Below are positions 55,921 to 64,000 of a stretch of 64,000 bases of DNA, one piece after another (position 1 is the stretch's first letter; each line of letters starts with the position of its first letter). Where the stretch lies: NCBI GenBank assembly GCA_963693365.1, contig CAVNZM010000014.1, positions 6,820,001 through 6,884,000 of the forward strand. Direction: 5' to 3'. This stretch comes from Amoebidium appalachense. Taxonomy: Eukaryota > Ichthyosporea. The position numbers were made by a program, and so were the translations under genes. Under the pieces are notes generated by a model, which searched no databases, had not been told where the DNA came from, and saw only the letters and a list, made by a program, of their open reading frames with translations.

Positions 55921-56865
55921 ATGCGTGACACTAGTTTGCTCCAACTAGTCATATGCATTGAAAAATGCTCCCTAGAGTTAGGGGTCGATTACCCAGCCAA
56001 TCACGTAAGGCCAGCGCACCCTCAGAAGTTCATTTTCCAGCTAAACATTAGTGGATCGCAAAACCCCAAAACTCATGAGCAAACATCTCGCGACGGAGAC
56101 ATTTCCACCCCAACACAAAACAACACAGGACCGGAAGCACAGCTCCCGGCAGAGTTCCTAGAATATGCGAACTCTCGTAAAACACCCGAGCTCCGCCAAA
56201 TTGCCAAGGAAACATATGCCAGCATTCTTGCAGGCAACGAGTACCGCCGCAACTCCCCTCCCAAACCGCCGGCTAAGGGGAACACCCAAGCAAACGGTAA
56301 CATCAACATCCCACCCAAATACGAGAGGGTGTATTTCAAAGTCAAGCACGGCAGACGCCCACACAGGGCCATGTGGTCCATCTTCAAGGCTCTCGGCTTC
56401 CGGTGCTCTCGCATCCTTTGTCTGTCCTTCATTGGATACGATGTGCTGGAAGTAGCAGTACGGGGCGACTATAACCGTGCGTTCATCCGTGACGCGACAA
56501 AGGGGTGTGGAAGCTTCTTCACCCACCTCCCAAGCTACGACCCATGCGCGCCGGAAAACATTCAGAAAGCAGACAAAGAACGTAAAGTGTCTGCTAAGAA
56601 TGCGTGCGCCACACGTTGTCGTGTACGCATCAGCAAGGCAAAAGAGTTCCTCGCAAAGTTGGAAAACGATGCTACGAGCGTGATAGACACGGACACGAAG
56701 GAACCAATGTTTTCTGGTGAGAAACTGCTCGAGCGCAAACGCCGATGCGAGATGGAAATCGAGCTCTTCTGCGAACTGTTCGCGCTGGCGGAAGGTCGTG
56801 CATACGACCCCGTAAGCGACAAGTGGGAACCAACCCCACAGGTGTCGGACCAAACCGATGCCTAA
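55921..56865 (+). CDS. LINE-B ORF1 protein, 314 aa
   Basis: A Thr/Pro-rich N-terminus is followed by a basic central part with YERVYFKVKHGRRPHRAMWS and RILCLSFIGYDVLEVAVRGD, which reads like a small alpha/beta RNA-binding fold. A Lys/Glu-rich helical C-terminus follows. No CCHC knuckle is present, unlike LINE-A ORF1. In LINEs ORF1 binds the element RNA. The stop codon overlaps the ORF2 start in ATGCCTAA, so ORF2 may be made by termination-reinitiation. The start could also be a later ATG. Confidence 0.75.
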   Translation: MRDTSLLQLVICIEKCSLELGVDYPANHVRPAHPQKFIFQLNISGSQNPKTHEQTSRDGDISTPTQNNTGPEAQLPAEFLEYANSRKTPELRQIAKETYASILAGNEYRRNSPPKPPAKGNTQANGNINIPPKYERVYFKVKHGRRPHRAMWSIFKALGFRCSRILCLSFIGYDVLEVAVRGDYNRAFIRDATKGCGSFFTHLPSYDPCAPENIQKADKERKVSAKNACATRCRVRISKAKEFLAKLENDATSVIDTDTKEPMFSGEKLLERKRRCEMEIELFCELFALAEGRAYDPVSDKWEPTPQVSDQTDA

Positions 56866-59800
56866 TTTATCCTTCTTCTTCTGGAATGCTCGGACACTGG
56901 GCCCCCAAAAGGGCCTCCCCCCCGGGACACTCGACGATAAAATCAGCTACATACAACAACAGACAAACAACCACACGTTTACAGTGATTTGCGAAACACA
57001 GTTTAAAAACCACCACAAATTCAACTCTACATTGGTCGACACATCCACACACCCCGGTTACGCGAAAAACCGAGGCATTATTGTACTTGCCGCACCACAC
57101 GTGAGAGTGAAGTGCAAACCGGTAGCAAAAACGGAATTCTCGGTTTCTATAGAGTTTCTTTCTAATGTTTTTACTTTTGTATATTACCCACCATCTATGT
57201 CGGTTGTCGAATTGACTCACGAGTTGTCACAGTTACCAATGTCCACTGTTATTTTAGGTGATTTTAACACGCGACTCCACCACACAGACACACTGCAAGT
57301 GAGTGTCGGGTACCCATCTAAGCCCCCGGAGCGTGCTATCCCTTTAGCAAGGTATGTCCAAAGTCACACTTTGCGGTTCCCTCAAATATCCCATGCCCAC
57401 AACACCGACTGGGGAGTGGCCTTTTGGCCATCAACCATGTCAAAACTCTCTCTCCCTCCTAACCTCTCTAGGTCATCTGACCACTCTCCTATCCTTTTCC
57501 TACCTAAGATCTCCCTTGATCTGCTCCCCCCTCCCCCTCCCACCTTTCGCCTCCGTCTATCCCAGCTTAAGTCACAGTGGGGTAGAGTTGATGTATGTGT
57601 ATGCTATGCTACGAAACACCCTATATATATGCGCCTATTAGAATCTGCACAAGCCAGGCCAGATTCACATCTCGTACTAGATACATGCACTAACTTTATT
57701 GTTGATGATTTGATAGATCTCGGTGATTATGCTGGCGGTGGTAGGAAGGAATATCCCGATGCTCTCTTGTTACCAAACACCACTCCCGCTAGACTAGGTG
57801 AACCCCTGTCTCAAAAGGAAAGCTTGCGCCGGCTTGCTAGTATGAATCGATTTGGCCCCCCTGCTCGTATTATTGGTGATACCACTGGAGACCCCCTCAT
57901 AGACTCTGATAAGTATTTCTCGGAACTGTTTAAAGATAGGACCCCCGCTCAGAAACCTATTGTGTGGCCTGTAGACCCATCTATCCCCATAGAATCGATC
58001 CTCCCCTTTTTCAGTCCCGATGCCATATGGTCTGTGATATCTAGTTATAGCTCTAGTAAGTCTTGTGGACCTGATGGACTCCCTGCTGGGTTTCTTAAAA
58101 TCCTTGTTCCCTCCTACCCACAAAAGGAAAGTGATCGTGCTATTAAACCTGATCTTACTATCATGTTAAGCTCTCTCTTTTCTTGGTGTGTTAAATGTGG
58201 ACATGTCCCGTCATCTTGGTTAGATACCTTAGTGATCCCCATAGTTAAGAAGGACTCTGAGGGCCCCATATCATCCTTTCGCCCCATTACACTAACCCAG
58301 GTTGTTCGTAGATTCTTTGAAGCTTGCTTACTTAGGTTATTTGCACATCACCCTAGGTTTCAATCTATTCTTCACATACACCCATGCCAATCCGCTTTTC
58401 GTAAAAACAATTCATGTTATGTTCAAATAATGGCACTGCACGATTCTATGCAAGTTGGTGCACAATATGTTGGCTTTATTGATTGGAAAACTGCTTACGA
58501 TTCTGTCTCCCCTGGTCTCCTATGGGAAAAGCTTGCTGCACGGGGTGTACCACACTGCATTGGTGTTCTGTTAGAAGCACTCTTGTCTCAAACCTATGGT
58601 AGAGCTGTGGTTAATGGGCATCTTTCATATGGTTTTGCTCGTACTAGAGGTCTCTTGCAGGGTTCATTGCTTAGCCCCTTTTTGTTTAACCTATTTATAG
58701 ATGATTTGGCTGTCAAGATTTACGCCGAAAACGATGACCCTATTAATAACTTTCCGCCTGCACTTCTCTATGCTGATGATCTGTCCCTCCTTGCCCGTAC
58801 CCCTAGACGCCTGCAAAGATTGTTCGATGTAGTGTCAGAGTGGTGCAAGGCAAACCTTATGATCCTTAACATAGACAAATGTGGTGTTCTTGTACCTGAT
58901 ATAGCTAACAATTTACACACATTTACATTATCATCTAAACCTGTACCTATAGTTCCAGAATACAAATATCTTGGTGTTCCGGTTGATTCTGTTGGTGTTA
59001 TGTTTCCCCATATGGTCGAAAAGAGGGTAGAGTTGGCTCGTAAGCGGTTAGCTTTCTTCTCGGCTAATATTTTTAAAGACACACCCCTCCATCCTTCTAT
59101 TAGACTTCCATTTATTCGCACTTTTGTCTTCCCGGCATGTGAATATGGTTTACCCCTTCTCGCCGCTTGGATCAAGAAAGAGAGAACTAGAGCGCTTAAA
59201 CCCTTGGCAAATTTCCTTGAAGCAGAAGTTGCCTCCTTTCTATCTAACAACTGTTGTAAACCTGGGCCTGTAACGCTCTCGATATATGGTCTGGTCCCAA
59301 TAGCTGCTAGAGTATCCTATCTCGCGCTGAAATTCAATAAGCACATAAGCCGCTTAAAGAAGTATTTGCCCTCCCACCCTCTCTTCTCTATCCGACCTGT
59401 CCCCTCCTCACCTCTCCCCTCTTTCCTCCCCTCTCTCTCCCCTTCTCCCCTGGGCACAAATACAAATAAACCCCGCAATAGTGTGTGTGTGACTTTGGAC
59501 TGCCACTTACTTATTAAACATGTACACAATCACAAGATAATCACGCAATATAACAAATGGAAAAAGATACCACACGACACTAGACCCGATGAAAGCATAC
59601 ACCTTGAAAAACTAAGCCTTATGTCTCGTTTTATATATACTGACCGCCTCAACCATATTGCCAAATATGGCACTCGCAAGTGTATAACACCTAAATACAT
59701 ATTACCTTCCTGTAGAACTGGTCTTTCTCTAGCTGATGGTATTGTTGATCAATTACCACGCTTTTACTGTACACGTGCTATACAGTGGAGATCTAATAAG

Positions 59801-60052
59801 TATAAGGTGGCATCATTTGCATGCCCAAACAACACACACACACACCAGTTTAACCGGTCATGTATCGCCAAATGTAGTTTGATAGACCACATAATACCGC
59901 AACACACACACGTCACATTCACAACAGACACCCAGAAAGATAGCCTACCTGTAAATTACAACATCCTTGATTTTATACTAAACACGCGTAACTACGACCT
60001 GTTTATTAGATGTATTGATTGGCTTGAGAAACACATCACTACAAAATTATAG
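56858..60052 (+). CDS. LINE-B ORF2: EEP endonuclease and reverse transcriptase, 1,064 aa
   Basis: Endonuclease, residues 1-220: FFWNARTLG, VICETQF (Glu 46), VILGDFNTRL (133-140) and SSDHSPILF (206-214). Reverse transcriptase, about 440-720: SFRPITLTQVV, FIDWKTAYDS (motif A, Asp 542 and 548), GLLQGSLLSPFLFNLFIDDL (motif B) and LLYADDLSLL (motif C, YADD 638-641). A thumb/C-terminal region follows, with no clear CCHC motif. The protein nicks target DNA and copies the element RNA in place. The frame is intact. Which LINE clade it belongs to needs a tree. Confidence 0.95.
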   Translation: MPNLSFFFWNARTLGPQKGLPPGTLDDKISYIQQQTNNHTFTVICETQFKNHHKFNSTLVDTSTHPGYAKNRGIIVLAAPHVRVKCKPVAKTEFSVSIEFLSNVFTFVYYPPSMSVVELTHELSQLPMSTVILGDFNTRLHHTDTLQVSVGYPSKPPERAIPLARYVQSHTLRFPQISHAHNTDWGVAFWPSTMSKLSLPPNLSRSSDHSPILFLPKISLDLLPPPPPTFRLRLSQLKSQWGRVDVCVCYATKHPIYMRLLESAQARPDSHLVLDTCTNFIVDDLIDLGDYAGGGRKEYPDALLLPNTTPARLGEPLSQKESLRRLASMNRFGPPARIIGDTTGDPLIDSDKYFSELFKDRTPAQKPIVWPVDPSIPIESILPFFSPDAIWSVISSYSSSKSCGPDGLPAGFLKILVPSYPQKESDRAIKPDLTIMLSSLFSWCVKCGHVPSSWLDTLVIPIVKKDSEGPISSFRPITLTQVVRRFFEACLLRLFAHHPRFQSILHIHPCQSAFRKNNSCYVQIMALHDSMQVGAQYVGFIDWKTAYDSVSPGLLWEKLAARGVPHCIGVLLEALLSQTYGRAVVNGHLSYGFARTRGLLQGSLLSPFLFNLFIDDLAVKIYAENDDPINNFPPALLYADDLSLLARTPRRLQRLFDVVSEWCKANLMILNIDKCGVLVPDIANNLHTFTLSSKPVPIVPEYKYLGVPVDSVGVMFPHMVEKRVELARKRLAFFSANIFKDTPLHPSIRLPFIRTFVFPACEYGLPLLAAWIKKERTRALKPLANFLEAEVASFLSNNCCKPGPVTLSIYGLVPIAARVSYLALKFNKHISRLKKYLPSHPLFSIRPVPSSPLPSFLPSLSPSPLGTNTNKPRNSVCVTLDCHLLIKHVHNHKIITQYNKWKKIPHDTRPDESIHLEKLSLMSRFIYTDRLNHIAKYGTRKCITPKYILPSCRTGLSLADGIVDQLPRFYCTRAIQWRSNKYKVASFACPNNTHTHQFNRSCIAKCSLIDHIIPQHTHVTFTTDTQKDSLPVNYNILDFILNTRNYDLFIRCIDWLEKHITTKL

Positions 60053-60056
60053 CGCA

Positions 60057-60058
<2 letters not shown>

Positions 60059-60131
<73 letters not shown>

Positions 60132-60163
60132 CCAGCTGATACCGAGTGTCCCGAGGGGAGCCC

Positions 60164-60213
<50 letters not shown>

Positions 60214-60376
60214 GGGGAACCCCAACTAATTGATTTCTCCTTGTAGTCTTTATGGTGTCTCGTAGAGAAAGTAAACCCTGATATATAGTCACCACCCGAC
60301 ATCTATGTACGTGATCATGATATACCGCTGAGGGGATATTCCGAGCAAACCCCCCCCCCCATACCTGAGACTGGTT
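60059..60376 (+). repeat. LINE-B 3' region: (CA)n, A run and conserved tail
   Basis: CA 60,059-60,130, ACCAGCTGATACCGAGTGTC, an A run (60,169-60,211), then a tail shared with 61,287-61,445. The same order recurs in the second copy, so CA and A tracts belong to the element. Confidence 0.75.
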
Positions 60377-60502
60377 CTCTTTGCCTCGAGTAAACAGCGT
60401 AAACCCCCTTAGGAACTTCTACAATGCTGCGGGGGTGGGCCGGGGCATACCTGTGTGCCCCTGGGCCGGGCAGGCCGTCGACTGTGAATACTATATATAT
60501 AA

Positions 60503-60861
60503 TGACCGCTTTAACCATATTGCCAAATATGGCACTCGCAAATGTGTAACACCTAAATACATATTACCTACCTGTAGAATTGGTCTTTCTCTAGCTGATG
60601 GTATTATTGATCACATGCCACGCTTTTACTGTACACGTGCTATACAGTGGAGATCTCTTCTAGTAAGTTGTGTATGTATACGTCGGCTCCAAATTCTTAA
60701 ATTTACTTCATCTGTGTCGGGGGCATAGAAGGGGTATGGTGATCTAGGTAGCATCGTTTGCATGCCCAAACAACACACTGGCACCACGGTCATGTATCTA
60801 ACATGTACTGACGTGTTGCCGCACGTGCGACGTTTTAACATCTACTCAGGCGGTCCCTTTT

Positions 60862-60902
<41 letters not shown>

Positions 60903-61131
60903 AAGGAGACACCGCCTCAGTAGGTGGTAGGTCCGACGTATCGACAAATGTAGTTTGATAGACCACATAATACCGCAACACACACACGGTCACAGTCACA
61001 ACAGACACCCAGAGAGATAGCCTACCTAAAAAAATTACAACATCCTTGATTTTATACTAAACACGCGAAACTACGACCTGTTTATTAGATGTATTGATTG
61101 GCTTGAGAAACACATCATTACAAAATTCTAG

Positions 61132-61200
<69 letters not shown>

Positions 61201-61445
61201 ACACACACACAACTAGCTGATACCGAGTGTCCCAGGGGAGCCCAAAAAGAAAAGAAAAAAAAGAAAAAAAAAAAAGAAAAAAAAAACGGGGAACCCCAAC
61301 TAATTGATTTTTCTTAGTCTTTATGGTGTCTCGTAGAGAAAGTAAACCCTGATATATAATCATCACCCAACAGCTATGTACGTGATCATGATATACCGCT
61401 GAGGGGATATTCCGAGCAAAAACACCCCATACTTGAGACTGGTCT
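60503..61445 (+). pseudogene. Truncated second LINE-B copy (ORF2 C-terminus and 3' region)
   Basis: From about 60,503 it matches ORF2 codons for TDRLNHIAKYGTRKC onward (here NDRFNHIAKYGTRKCVTPKY) but is interrupted near 60,655-60,740. It carries an insertion near 60,796-60,945 and ends with the same CA, A-rich and tail sequence. It is 5'-truncated, as is usual for LINEs. Confidence 0.8.
60796..60945. mobile_element. Small insertion with inverted repeats around an A run
   Basis: Relative to the full LINE-B copy, about 150 bp interrupt GTATCGnCAAATGTAG, with GTATC on both sides as a possible 5-bp target duplication. Arms CATCTACTCAGGCGGTCCCT and the near-inverse ending CCGCCTCAGTAGGTGG flank about 35 A. 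It may be a foldback element. Confidence 0.5.
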
Positions 61446-61736
61446 CTTACACACTTTTTATTCCGTGGACACTGCTGCCGGAGGCCCAGCCACATTCGAC
61501 GGCCTACTGCGTTTTCCAGCGCAGCCAATCAAATGCAGCCAGTGACATATGTACATGCTATGCAACAATGAGCGCCATCGTAGTGTATGACACCCCTATT
61601 ACATATTATGGGTAAGCAGAGGCTAGCTATAGCATCGGTAGCTCCGAAAGAAAGTTAAGGCACCGGATCACAATATCATACTGTGCAGCATTAATAAGGT
61701 GATCTAGGATAGTCATCCTAAAACGGATATATTGAA
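61446..61736 (-). pseudogene. LINE fragments: 5' repeat copy 3 and ORF2 C-terminus with the empty TTAA site
   Basis: 61,446-61,608 is the third copy of the 165-bp repeat. 61,611-61,736 on the minus strand encodes QYIRFRMTILDHLINAAQYD, uninterrupted at TTAA 61,691-61,694. In minus orientation a LINE 3' coding end is followed at once by a LINE 5' end, as in a head-to-tail pair. Confidence 0.7.
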
Positions 61737-62162
61737 ACAGCGTAAATCCCCATACTATATATATACGTCTGACAGCAGCAGTTTGTCATTCTTACACACG
61801 TTTTAGTATCAGCGTATAGACAAGTGTAGGGACACCGTGTGGTTAGACACTCGCTACCTACCTGGGCAAGTGGGTCTTTATACGTGGAGCGGAAAATGAC
61901 GAGTTCTAGTATTAGCTCCATATATGAGCTATGATCTGTAGAGCTTCTATCTATTTTTTTTGCAGCTTCCTCACCGAAGTTGTATGCTATGATAACATAC
62001 ACCTTTTTTTTTCGGTGCCTTAAATGTAGGTAGCAGATCCGGAGGCCCTTTTTTTCCCCTTCCCAGCTGCTTTTAATTGGGGCTGACATGTATTCAGTAC
62101 TAGTGATACTTATGGAGCTCCAAAACAGGCATGGATGGCCAACACTTGGGTGACTTGAAGAG
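61737..62162. promoter_or_regulatory. Upstream region of the membrane-protein gene
   Basis: No coding sequence is supported. AT-rich stretches (ACTATATATATAC near 61,755) could provide a TATA element, but the left boundary is transposon-derived. Confidence 0.3.
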
Positions 62163-63720
62163 ATGCTTGCGGCGGGGGGCGAGTGCGAAAACGGGCAGAG
62201 CCCAAATTACTGTGCAGGTTGTATACAGTTAGACGCGCACAGGCCACCAGGAACGTTCCATTTAGGCAAGGCGACAACAACATCCCAACTTGACGGCATG
62301 AACGGGGAGGTGGAAGTGGTTGACATGGTTCTAGAAGCAACAGGGCCGTCAAACGTATCCAACCGTGGCAGTTGTGAGCACGAATCCACACACGGTGGCC
62401 AGGCGAAAGCGACCTCCAAAATTGGAAACACGGAAGGGCAGGTTGTAGTGGTTGATTTTGGTTCAGGAGCAACAGGGCCGTTAAGTAAAATCAACCGTGG
62501 CGCGTGTGAGAACGAATTGCCACGCAGTGGCCGATCTGAGGAAAAAGGGGAAAACGTTAAGATTAAGTCTCGCGAAACCGATGTACGGACATATCTCTAT
62601 GCAACGTTTCTGATTCATTTGGTCATTCTATTCACACTCGTCACCTATGAGGGCGTCTACCTATTTTTGGTAGGCCGTGTGCGAAAAACCAGTCCTTATC
62701 ACGATGTCAAGGTTGCGGCCGACAGTCTCCAAGAGGCCATCACGGCTCGAGACAGCGCCAAGCTGCGTGTTCCCGCCAACACCACCCTCCTCTCCTACCT
62801 GTCCGTTAAAGCCCAAAACGAGTGTGCCGAATTCAACAACATCCTTGCGCAAGCGAAAGCAGACGGCTGGAAGATCCTCTGCTATGACATCACTTTCACG
62901 TCCATCATTGTAGTCATCACATGTTTGGTTATGCACATTGTTTACCAGAATAGGAATCACCCTACTGTCCGGTCGCGTGGGGGCGTGTACCTCGTGGGCA
63001 TGTTCGGAACCGGGCTGTTGGCAGAAGTCAGTGCGGTTTTGCTTACTCTCTGCTGCATGCTTCAACTCCGTGCGTTCCCTATGGGTGCTGATTACCTACA
63101 GCTAGAAGTAATCACAGCAAACAAATCGCTCCTTGCAGATGAAACGCTGTACGTGTTCCTATTTGCGGTGCTCGTCTTCTGTTTTTTCTTAGCGCTTATG
63201 GTCGGCCGGCAGAGGCTGATTGCCTATGTTTTCACGACGATGATGTTCGAGCCGAAGGATCCGACCGCTGAGCAGTTACGATTTGCGGCAGTTGCCACGC
63301 TCTGCGGCTTTGCCCTCAGCGCTCCCTTCTTCTTTATTTGGTGGGCAAGAGACGGCTTTAGCCTGAGCGGGGCCTGGTATGGTCTGCTGGGAACAGTGCC
63401 CATGGGTGTTTTCTACAGTGTCTTTACGGTGTATTACTCGTATACGGCGCGAAAATCGACCCTCCGGTTCAACGATTTTTTCTGCAGCATCCGGTGTGTG
63501 GCCGCCGAGAATGTTCTGTTCTTTGGTGTCATTGTGTTCTGTGAGTTGAACCCACATCATGTTTTGGTCACATCGGCCACTTATTGTGCAATGATCCGCG
63601 CCATCGTCTTGACACACCTGCTGGACCAGTTTAGTACACAGGTGTGTTTTTCTTTTCTCTCTCCTTTTTGAACACTAAACGATGAACATGATTCACAGGC
63701 AGTCTTTGAGGTTTTATAAG
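62163..63720 (+). CDS. Polytopic membrane protein with N-terminal tandem duplication, two exons, 499 aa
   Basis: Exon 1 runs 62,163-63,641 (donor ACACAG|GTGTGT), then a 58-bp intron to ATTCACAG and a short last exon 63,700-63,720 adding AVFEVL. The phase is 0. The N-terminus has two tandem 44-residue repeats sharing EATGPSNVSNRG / GATGPLSKINRG and Cys-Glu, with part of a third; at DNA level the period is 132 bp. About eight hydrophobic segments follow (near residues 143-171, 245-262, 276-302, 327-349, 374-396, 406-430, 447-465, 468-488), for example LYVFLFAVLVFCFFLALMVG. A channel, transporter or receptor is possible; I do not recognise the family. The short terminal exon is less certain. Confidence 0.75.
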
Positions 63721-63954
63721 CTTAACCCTCCTCCTCTTTAAGCTTACCGCCATTCCCCCTAGCTCTCTTGCACTCTGTGTGACTCAAGTAATCGGTCAGT
63801 TACTACCTATGCAGACACTGTGCACACGCCCCGAGAGCACATGTCACGTGGGCCACATAGATCAACTATGGTGCATATTGAAACACTTGCACATTCACGG
63901 TGAGTACGCATCATACTTGAATCCATTCAACACATGCGCGCGCGCACCCACACC

Positions 63955-64000
<46 letters not shown>
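63721..64000. other. 3' flank with CA/GA repeats
   Basis: No gene is supported. A CA stretch (63,953-63,970) passes into (GA)n at 63,970-63,998. The region probably holds the 3' UTR of the membrane-protein gene. Confidence 0.5.

Larger units (their letters stand above)
55627..60376 (+). mobile_element. LINE-B, apparently full-length two-ORF non-LTR retrotransposon
   Basis: 5' region 55,627-55,920 (repeated at 51.5 and 61.5 kb), ORF1 55,921-56,865, ORF2 56,858-60,052, 3' region to about 60,376. The 3' region, judged by agreement with the second copy at 60.5-61.4 kb, contains a CA array, an A run and about 150 bp after it ending near GAGACTGGT. Both ORFs are open, so it may be recent or active. 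Target duplications were not identified. Confidence 0.85.

Overview
The window is nuclear DNA from a eukaryote. It has spliced genes with GT-AG introns whose reading phases agree across dozens of junctions, a sterol-biosynthesis enzyme, a glutamine-rich chromatin protein and two non-LTR (LINE-type) retrotransposon families. I cannot name the organism. Very intron-rich genes and extreme density of (GT/CA)n arrays and G/C homopolymers suggest a protist or early-diverging lineage, but this is inference.

Layout. 1-5,000: a LINE on the minus strand (LINE-A), cut by the window edge, with endonuclease-encoding ORF2, zinc-knuckle ORF1 and a tandemly duplicated 5' region. 5,814-38,581: one large minus-strand gene. 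I could place about 44 exons, nearly all with matching phases and together about 1,950 residues. Its domain order (EAF1/EP400-type N-terminal motifs, HSA, two SNF2 lobes, SANT, Gln-rich tail) is that of EP400/Domino/SWR1-type proteins. 39,418-41,975: a divergent two-exon plus-strand gene for a zinc-finger-like/coiled-coil protein. 43,285-46,179: a four-exon minus-strand C-4 methylsterol oxidase. 47,284-48,328: a two-exon minus-strand ankyrin protein. 49,464-50,131: an unrecognised, incompletely resolved minus-strand gene. 50,690-61,740: a nested transposon cluster holding a 757-bp TA-flanked MITE, a 1.75-kb TTAA-flanked element inserted in a LINE fragment (with an empty-site copy at 61.7 kb), an intact two-ORF LINE (LINE-B) and truncated copies. 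62,163-63,720: a plus-strand gene for a polytopic membrane protein.

Most notable points. (1) The EP400-like protein keeps the SNF2 fold in an open frame but has lost catalytic residues: GLGKRT in motif I, DQAH in place of DEAH in motif II, and eroded motifs III, V and VI. It looks like a pseudo-ATPase scaffold, intermediate in design between EP400 and ATPase-less Eaf1. (2) In two genes the dinucleotide arrays abut splice sites: sense (CA)nCAG ends introns and GT(GT)n begins them. (3) The TTAA transposon can be read exactly, to the base, from its empty site.
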